A model generated the notes under the pieces. It had not been told where the DNA came from. It was given only the letters and a program-made list of their open reading frames with translations, and did no database searches. From positions 1 to 27,242 of IMG/VR virus record IMGVR_UViG_3300042396_000182: DNA of 27,242 nucleotides. One strand, written 5' to 3'. The stretch's first letter is position 1. Every line of letters starts with the position of its first letter. This stretch comes from a virus. Position numbers and translations under genes: made by a program. Below are positions 22,588 through 27,242 of the stretch, in pieces.

Positions 22588-22852
22588 TACCCGTTCCCTC
22601 CACCCACACATACTCGTAATACGGGGTGTTGTCTTTGTTAAACCTGAGATCACCAGTGGTGTGGTCACCGCTACTGCTACGCCATTTGGCGTGCTGTCTG
22701 CGATACACAACGCCAGTTGGGTAGCGGATCTCATCATCAAGGGGAATGCGTTCCCCACTGGGAAGCATCCATCCAATACGCAGTTCATGGCCCTCGTAGG
22801 GGCCACCTTTCAGCGGGAACATCCAGCCTTTGCGTTTGGTGAACGCTTTCAT
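22580..22852 (-). CDS. Hypothetical protein, KGGPYEGHEL type, function unknown
   Basis: 90 residues from ATG 22852, TAATG overlap with the upstream gene. It begins with a basic KAFTKRKGW stretch and has FPLKGGPYEGHELRIGW, then a β-rich middle and an aromatic C-terminus (NTPYYEYVWVEG). Small β-rich phage proteins with GGPY-type motifs occur in accessory regions. I cannot assign a function. Confidence 0.6.
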   Translation of the reverse strand: MKAFTKRKGWMFPLKGGPYEGHELRIGWMLPSGERIPLDDEIRYPTGVVYRRQHAKWRSSSGDHTTGDLRFNKDNTPYYEYVWVEGTGNE

Positions 22853-23265
22853 TACTTAGAGTTCCATTGCTGCGTTTTCAGGTAACCCGCCACCGCGTAC
22901 ACGGCGAGGTCGATCCATGCGTCATCCAAGGATTCGTTACTGAGTTGGACTGAACCCGTTTCCAGCCATTGCTGTGTTGCTGTAGAGATTCGACGCATCT
23001 TGTCGTTGGATCGAATGGCAATCCCGATCCATGCAGGAATGCCAAACATCTCCGAGGCTTCAAGGTTTGCAAACGGGGACTCTTTGGTCCCATAGTCCTT
23101 CTGTTTGCGGTCGTGTAGCAGCAACATCGCATCGAGTGTGTCTTTGAATGCCTGTGACTCAGGATGACGTTTTGGTTCAATCACTGGGGGCTTTTGTTTT
23201 GCAACTTCACGCCAAAAATCTTCGGTGCGGGCGGTCATGTGGTTATACGCGTTGGGCTTACCCAT
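22852..23265 (-). CDS. Nmad1-like (formerly DUF1599) nucleotide-modification-associated protein
   Basis: 137 residues from ATG 23265 (overlaps the upstream TAA by 8 nt, GGA 6 nt upstream); an in-frame TTG at 23283 is less likely. The core has the family pattern: KQKDYGTKESPFANLEASEM, GIPAWIGIAIRSNDKMRRIS and ESLDDAWIDLAVYAVAGYL. In the literature this domain is associated with pathways that modify phage DNA or nucleotides. Fully α-helical in appearance (MazG-like folding is possible). It lies next to a sigma-like and a nuclease gene. Family call by pattern, not by search. Confidence 0.6.
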   Translation of the reverse strand: MGKPNAYNHMTARTEDFWREVAKQKPPVIEPKRHPESQAFKDTLDAMLLLHDRKQKDYGTKESPFANLEASEMFGIPAWIGIAIRSNDKMRRISTATQQWLETGSVQLSNESLDDAWIDLAVYAVAGYLKTQQWNSK

Positions 23266-23665
23266 TTCGTTCCAATCGTTCAAGTTGCATAACTACTGCT
23301 GGATGGTTTTGTAAGGCTTGTTGAAGTTTTCGTACCGCACGTTTCTTTGTGCGAAAGATCGAGGACTTTGAAGCGTTCAGTTGTCGTGCAATGGATCGGT
23401 AACTGAGTCCTTCAATGACTACAGAATCAAACACCCACGCTTCTTCCTGCGTCAGCACGCTGAAGGCGTCTGCGATTGCTTCTTTGACGGCAAACAGTTC
23501 TAACTGTGATTGCTCAGGCTCATTGCCTGGAGCGCATGACATCAACGCTGCGAGCGGTGTCTCTGCGCGTTTCGTGTCGGGTAACCAGTTTTCATCGGGT
23601 AGACCCGATGTTTCCCATTTGGGGCGCACAAACAGGTCGTATACGGGTGCGAGATGGTCAGTCAT
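23258..23665 (-). CDS. Sigma-region-4-like HTH transcription regulator
   Basis: 135 residues from ATG 23665, overlapping the upstream stop by 8 nt (ATGACTGA); in-frame GTG at 23671 is the alternative. Residues about 60-118 form a sigma-70 region-4-type domain: VLTQEEAWVFDSVVIEGLSY, then RSIARQLNASKSSIFRTKKR, then AVRKLQQAL. The second helix of the HTH is SKSSIFRTKKR. No region 2 is visible, so it is probably not a full sigma factor, but it may redirect host polymerase or act as a DNA-binding activator/terminase-small-subunit-like protein. A plausible partner for the GCGGGACA elements (inference). Confidence 0.65.
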   Translation of the reverse strand: MTDHLAPVYDLFVRPKWETSGLPDENWLPDTKRAETPLAALMSCAPGNEPEQSQLELFAVKEAIADAFSVLTQEEAWVFDSVVIEGLSYRSIARQLNASKSSIFRTKKRAVRKLQQALQNHPAVVMQLERLERNG

Positions 23666-24101
23666 CACCACTCACAAACAGATGGTCGTCAACGTTGATT
23701 GCCCAGTACGCTTTCCCTTCAGGGAAATGCTCGACAGGCATTGTCGGCAGCAGCTTCCACAACTCAGCCCACGGCCAGTCAGCACAACGCTCATTAGTGG
23801 AGTCCCAAACCCACATGGTCAAATCAAACATTGAGTGCCACTGCTGTAGCGCTAATGCTTTTTCAATCTTCACTTTTAGGATGCGGTCTTTGCCGACCCC
23901 CTGGCATTCCACTAGCCCGTTGCTGGTCAGATAGTCGGGCTGGTAGCGGATGAATGGGGGGAGTTTCTTCATTGAAACTGGCGGTCGGTTCAAACCGAAA
24001 CGCACATGAGCAACCCCGCACAGTTCCTCGTACTTACCTTCCGCTTCGTCGCCCATTGCGGAGAATCGAGATGCAAAGGACTGGTTACGGAATTGACTCA
24101 T
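23658..24101 (-). CDS. PD-(D/E)XK-like nuclease, probable
   Basis: 147 residues from ATG 24101, ATGA overlap with the upstream RusA gene. Residues fit a PD-(D/E)XK plan: E21 (GDEAEGKYEEL), P55-D56 (IRYQPDYLTS), then E65-C-Q67 (LVECQG) and nearby K71. The usual Lys is replaced by Gln, as in some families with ExQ. The following KVKIEKALALQQW helix and FDLTMWVWDS strand would complete the fold. Together with RusA it may resolve branched DNA or process ends. Assignment is by motif only. Confidence 0.55.
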   Translation of the reverse strand: MSQFRNQSFASRFSAMGDEAEGKYEELCGVAHVRFGLNRPPVSMKKLPPFIRYQPDYLTSNGLVECQGVGKDRILKVKIEKALALQQWHSMFDLTMWVWDSTNERCADWPWAELWKLLPTMPVEHFPEGKAYWAINVDDHLFVSGDD

Positions 24102-24460
24102 GTTGTCAACTTTGCATTGACAGCCGTATCAAAGTAGGCGTAAATGGATTTGATTTGACGATCATCGACCCAAGCGACGCCGTTCAAACCGTCCGCAACC
24201 ATCTTGATGTAGTTGTCTAAGTCTCCACGCAAACCTTTGATTGGTTCGTAGTCCAGGTCGGTGATGTGGATACTGATGTGGTCGGTGGAGAAGCGCATCT
24301 CAACCGAGACAGGACCCTCGAACAGCGGTCCTTCGTATTGGGCTGCAACAGCCTGCTCTGCTAGCAGTGTGCGTTCGGGAGTGAACACACGCCCTCGCCT
24401 TGTCATCCTCGGTCGTTGCTTGACTTGAGGTTTGCCTTCAGCGATAAACGAATAGTTCAC
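24098..24460 (-). CDS. rusA: RusA-family Holliday junction resolvase
   Basis: 120 residues from GTG 24460, which overlaps the primase stop as GTGA with SD AAGG 7 nt upstream; the length equals E. coli RusA. An upstream start at 24526 would add 22 residues and overlap the primase heavily. Motifs: GKPQVKQRPRMTRRG at 9-23, a TPE turn at 27-29, and the catalytic block RGDLDNYIKMVADGLNG (D80, D82, K86) followed by VDDRQI (D99/D100). The homodimer cuts four-way junctions and so resolves recombination or replication intermediates before packaging. Confidence 0.85.
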   Translation of the reverse strand: MNYSFIAEGKPQVKQRPRMTRRGRVFTPERTLLAEQAVAAQYEGPLFEGPVSVEMRFSTDHISIHITDLDYEPIKGLRGDLDNYIKMVADGLNGVAWVDDRQIKSIYAYFDTAVNAKLTT

Positions 24461-25389
24461 TTGTACACCTTGGAGATTATTTTCTCTATTTCGTGGAGGT
24501 CGCCACGTTCGATAAATTTTCCCCATCGTTCGTCTGCATTGCAGAGCAACGCCAAAGCCTCGTTTGGCGTGTACGCATCGTCGGCTAGATACAATCCCAG
24601 CCTGAATAGAAACCCTGAGCGGTCGGTATCCTCAAACGGCCCGTAAGCAAACGCATGGTGCGTTCGCTTTGACATCCTTTGAGTTGATGGCAGATCCCCG
24701 TCAAGCTCGGCAACCGTGATTGTCAACGGTTGTGACTGGACTGGCTTGCGGGGTGGTTTCCACAACGTCTGGTACTGCTCAAACAGTGCAGGTTCCGTAC
24801 GTCGTTCGTGTGCTGCCTCAACAAAGTCCTCGCAAGCAACCGTCACACCGTTGGGGCTGACCACGACACGACGGTCATCCTGCTCACCATCGGTCAGGGC
24901 GTGCGGATAGGGGAGTCGAACGTAATTCCCCAGCTGGCTATCGGCCATTTCAAACTGCTTAGGATTGATTTCCTTTGTTGAAGCCCGAGCAATCTGTGTC
25001 GCACCAAGCAGAGCTTTCCTCATGTGCTCCGCCCTGGTGGGGGCGGAGGCAAATACCCAGACATGAAACCCTTTAGAGCGGGATCGTTCCACCCAACCAG
25101 TGATTCCCAATTCACCAAGCACAACCCTCAGGTTCTGTGCTTCGATCCATGCGGTTTCTTCACCCTCATCGAAGTCAACGCAACCCCAGTTGACTTGCCA
25201 GTGTTCGGCAACATGAACCATCGGATAGACACCCATTGGTTTGCCGTCGCCTAGGTGTTGTTTGATCCGCTCCACATAGTTGACCCACAGTGAGTCGGTG
25301 GTTCGTTCGCATCCGCCTTCTTCTGTCCCGTAGGCGTCCATGCGTCCGAGGAACAGTTCAGCAAACTGGTTGATGAGATCACTGCTCAT
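24457..25389 (-). CDS. Archaeo-eukaryotic-type primase (primase-polymerase)
   Basis: 310 residues from ATG 25389 (AGGA just upstream; overlaps the preceding stop by 11 nt); an in-frame start at 25422 is less likely. Catalytic features of the AEP fold: WGCVDFDEGE (D72, D74 metal ligands) and RSRSKGFHVWVF (S105-H109 with the conserved sGxH), then STKEINPKQFEM and GNYVRLPYPHAL, as in the TOTE-type/phage primases. It would make primers, possibly polymerise. A C-terminal region (about 215-310) with KRTHHAFAYGPFEDTDR and FLFRLGLYLADDAYTPNEAL resembles a primase C-terminal helical domain. It lies downstream of the helicase. Confidence 0.8.
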   Translation of the reverse strand: MSSDLINQFAELFLGRMDAYGTEEGGCERTTDSLWVNYVERIKQHLGDGKPMGVYPMVHVAEHWQVNWGCVDFDEGEETAWIEAQNLRVVLGELGITGWVERSRSKGFHVWVFASAPTRAEHMRKALLGATQIARASTKEINPKQFEMADSQLGNYVRLPYPHALTDGEQDDRRVVVSPNGVTVACEDFVEAAHERRTEPALFEQYQTLWKPPRKPVQSQPLTITVAELDGDLPSTQRMSKRTHHAFAYGPFEDTDRSGFLFRLGLYLADDAYTPNEALALLCNADERWGKFIERGDLHEIEKIISKVYK

Positions 25390-25567
25390 GGTCCTGGTTC
25401 CGATGGTGGAGGTCGGATTCAATGTCCTCTAGTTCAATCCACAGCTGTCGAATGAACTGGAGTGCAGTTTGTTTTCCGTCGTTGGAGTGAATGTCGAATG
25501 CACGACCCCACAAGGTTGAGCCTCGGGTGTTCAGATAGTCGGTGATTGCAGAGTCCATTGTGTTCAT
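25379..25567 (-). CDS. Small protein between helicase and primase, function unknown
   Basis: 62 residues from ATG 25567, ATGA overlap with the helicase stop (a second in-frame ATG at 25558 is possible). It is helical and charged (QTALQFIRQLWIELEDIESD) with a His/Asp/Gln tail. It could be a loader or accessory for the helicase-primase pair, by position only. Confidence 0.6.
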   Translation of the reverse strand: MNTMDSAITDYLNTRGSTLWGRAFDIHSNDGKQTALQFIRQLWIELEDIESDLHHRNQDHEQ

Positions 25568-26580
25568 CGCATCGCTACTTTCATTGCTTGTTCCGCTGAT
25601 TGCAGTGGCATACCTACAGTCAGGGAATCGTCATCTCGTAAAGTTCGTATCGATCCTGTGTTTGGATCAAGGTGTACGTCGAAACATCCCAGCTTGGATG
25701 GTGGACGCTTGTTCTTTGCCAGGTTGATGCTGAGTGTGTGCTGATGGCGGCGACGCTCAAACGGATCTAGTGAGTCATCTTCACGTTTGCGGAATGCCTC
25801 AATAACGAAGGTTGCTTCGGCTTCACCGCCGTAACGCATACCGCTCATTCCTGCTGCTTGGCCTCGGGAACCTGAAGATCGTGACGACTGGTGGACAACG
25901 GCAACAGGAATGCCAGCGTTCTTTGTCCAGCGTTTTATTGCCTGCGCTTTGGCGGCTACGCCTTCGGCACCTTCCACACCATTGATGGGGATGAGTTCCA
26001 GGTAATCGAAGATGGCGAGGTCGGCTTCCGCCTGCCAGTAATCATGCGCTTCTTTTAGGGCGTCGGCGCATTGACGTAGCGTCAAGGATTCATCAAACAC
26101 GATCAGGTTGCGGAAGTCGTGTGATGCTGCACGACGCACTAAACGGGTGGTGTCGTCGTCGCCCATTTTGATTTTGCGTTCGATTTCTTCTGCGTTGATC
26201 CCATATTTAATGGAAGTCAATTTGGCGAGAATCAGTTCAGATACTTCATCGGGAGAGAACATGACGATGTGTGCTTGGGGGTTATTGACGATGGCGTTCA
26301 GGAGTATCTGCGTTTTACCTGAATGTGCTCGACCAGCGAACATGGCTAGTTCGCCTCGGGCGAAGCCTCGGGTCATTAGATCCAGCTCGGGGATACCTGT
26401 CATAAAGCGACCGTCAACGTTGGTCATTGCCTCGATCAGTCCGTCTGCTGCCAACGTCAGCGGTTTCACATACTGATAGATGCGTTCAGTTTCTTCAGCG
26501 TTTTCTTGATGTTCTTGTGTCTGGCGGGCCTGAATCTCCATACGGATTTCTTCCAGGTCCAACAGTTGAACGTCTGTCAC
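25564..26580 (-). CDS. RecA-fold replicative helicase (DnaB-like)
   Basis: 338 residues from GTG 26580, overlapping the upstream stop as GTGA. P-loop ATPase of the DnaB/RecA type: Walker A GRAHSGKT (83-90), Walker B LAIFD (188-192), a sensor-like VVHQSS (Q231), and a C-terminal SINLAKNKRPPSKLG (NLAKNK as in DnaB's loop). Residues 1-45 are a short helical start; the ~150-aa DnaB N-terminal domain is missing, so the protein is a compact helicase core, perhaps loaded or regulated by the adjoining proteins. Acts at the replication fork with the primase. Confidence 0.8.
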   Translation of the reverse strand: MTDVQLLDLEEIRMEIQARQTQEHQENAEETERIYQYVKPLTLAADGLIEAMTNVDGRFMTGIPELDLMTRGFARGELAMFAGRAHSGKTQILLNAIVNNPQAHIVMFSPDEVSELILAKLTSIKYGINAEEIERKIKMGDDDTTRLVRRAASHDFRNLIVFDESLTLRQCADALKEAHDYWQAEADLAIFDYLELIPINGVEGAEGVAAKAQAIKRWTKNAGIPVAVVHQSSRSSGSRGQAAGMSGMRYGGEAEATFVIEAFRKREDDSLDPFERRRHQHTLSINLAKNKRPPSKLGCFDVHLDPNTGSIRTLRDDDSLTVGMPLQSAEQAMKVAMR

Positions 26581-26795
26581 GGGTTCTCTTTCAGCGCCTC
26601 AACCAGCCAAAACGTTGTTTCCATAAAGCGTTGTGTGGCGATTTGGCGTGCAGCGGATTGGGGGAACAGTTCGATTGTCTCCAGAAACGATTTCTCGAAT
26701 TGTTCAATGGCTACGACTTGGCCGATGATGTCGGCAGCAACACCATCAGGGGGATCTGATGCTGCTGCCGAATCACCGTTGCTGGGGGAACTCAC
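26577..26795 (-). CDS. Small protein upstream of helicase, function unknown
   Basis: 72 residues from GTG 26795, GTGA overlap at both ends. An N-terminal disordered Ser/Pro/Asp-rich part (1-20) is followed by a helical region (DIIGQVVAIEQFEKSFLETI, then ARQIATQRFMETTFWLVEAL). It might be a helicase partner or regulator; no family recognised. Confidence 0.6.
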   Translation of the reverse strand: MSSPSNGDSAAASDPPDGVAADIIGQVVAIEQFEKSFLETIELFPQSAARQIATQRFMETTFWLVEALKENP

Positions 26796-27235
26796 AACCA
26801 GAAACCAACGCCCGAGCTCCTGTGCTTGTAGTCGGGGCCAGTGCGCTCAGCGCCGCCAGCCTTCTTCTCAGCATTAGAGGCTGTGTTGTCGTAGAACTCA
26901 TCAGGATTAGTGGCGTAACGTGCAATCGCCCACTTCTTGTTGAGTGCCTTTTCGTTTGTGTCCTTAGTCATCGACGCATACGGGGGGGCGTCGCTGGTAG
27001 GTGAAGCGGCTGCTGCTGGCGCAGCGGCGGGTGCAGCAACGGCCTTTGGTGCAGTGCTAGTTACCTCAGTGACGTTCCCAAACTTGGCTTCCAACAGCTC
27101 ACGAACAATGCCACCTTCGGTGACCTGAAACTCCAGGCCCAGTTCTTCAAACACTAGGGCCTTGCACTGCATCATGGCCTGCTTGAGATTCGCCATTGTT
27201 GCTTCCGAGTCATTGAGATCAATTTCGGTCTGCAT
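26792..27235 (-). CDS. Ala-rich-linker protein, possible single-stranded DNA-binding/replication factor (start uncertain)
   Basis: Up to 147 residues from ATG 27235; ATG 27196 has a better SD (GGAAG about 6 nt upstream) and would give 134 residues. The reading frame stays open to the window edge, so the gene could also extend beyond it. N-terminal helical/β domain (CKALVFEELGLEFQVTEGGI then VRELLEAKFGNV), an Ala/Pro-rich linker (about 65-85), and a C-terminal Lys/Arg/Asn-rich part (KKWAIARYATNPDEFYDNTA) ending GVGFWL. Its place at the head of the replication block suggests a replication accessory protein, but this is inference. Confidence 0.6.
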   Translation of the reverse strand: MQTEIDLNDSEATMANLKQAMMQCKALVFEELGLEFQVTEGGIVRELLEAKFGNVTEVTSTAPKAVAAPAAAPAAAASPTSDAPPYASMTKDTNEKALNKKWAIARYATNPDEFYDNTASNAEKKAGGAERTGPDYKHRSSGVGFWL

Positions 27236-27242
27236 GAAGATG

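Noticed and set aside
22588-22806. An extended N-terminus for gene 22282
   Set aside because: It runs through the upstream gene in another frame and has odd composition. ATG 22587 has an SD and the operon-typical 8-nt overlap.
24461-24526. An extended N-terminus for RusA (start 24526)
   Set aside because: The GTG at 24460 gives the family length of 120 aa and a GTGA overlap with an SD; the extension overlaps the primase.
1-27242. tRNA genes, integrase, attachment sites, insertion sequences
   Set aside because: I looked for T-loop GGTTCGA-type sequences and integrase motifs on both strands and found no convincing candidate.

Overview
The window is a contiguous piece of a tailed-phage genome with a short-tail (podovirus-like) virion. 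The adaptor and nozzle genes directly follow the capsid gene, and I see no tape measure, tail tube or tail sheath gene. A long rightward block (1-20382) encodes packaging, head, tail, fibres, ejection proteins and lysis. A compact leftward block (20327-27235, running past the right edge) encodes replication, recombination and regulation. A membrane-anchored Rpf-type transglycosylase and a single-TM/coiled-coil lysis-cassette protein point to an actinobacterial host. That host call is inference. I see no integrase, tRNA, CRISPR array or insertion sequence.

Rightward block: the tail of a probable terminase large subunit (1-162), two small proteins (217-695), portal (700-2757), scaffold (2822-3619), HK97-fold major capsid protein (3646-4590) and a strong intrinsic terminator (4614-4643). 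Next come a small Cys/His protein, a head-tail adaptor and a gp10-like nozzle/stabilisation protein (to 7248). Five fibre or fibre-associated genes follow (7245-12228), with collagen-like Gly-X-Y runs, recurring SP-x-x-GD modules and a tandem pair of LamG-like domains. Then come three putative ejection proteins, including one of 1692 residues (12252-18793). The lysis region holds a single-TM coiled-coil protein, an amidase endolysin, a holin and a short acidic protein (18793-20382).

Leftward block: 20 genes in about 6.9 kb, where every neighbouring pair overlaps by 1-20 nt. From the right: an Ala-rich protein, a small protein, a RecA-fold/DnaB-like helicase, a small protein, an archaeo-eukaryotic-type primase, a RusA resolvase, a PD-(D/E)XK-like nuclease, a sigma-region-4-like protein, an Nmad1-like protein, several small proteins, the Rpf-like transglycosylase, and more small genes. 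The block ends in three consecutive short proteins that look like paralogues with a strand-LP-helix-helix (ribbon-helix-helix-like) plan.

The most interesting unexplained signals are two. First, the 8-mer GCGGGACA occurs in four of the six real intergenic gaps of the rightward block. It is always on the + strand and is always followed by an inverted repeat just before the next start codon, so it is a candidate phage promoter or RNA-processing/translation element. Second is the tandem triplet of RHH-like small proteins. The sigma-like leftward protein is a natural candidate for a factor acting at the motif, but nothing in the sequence proves this link.
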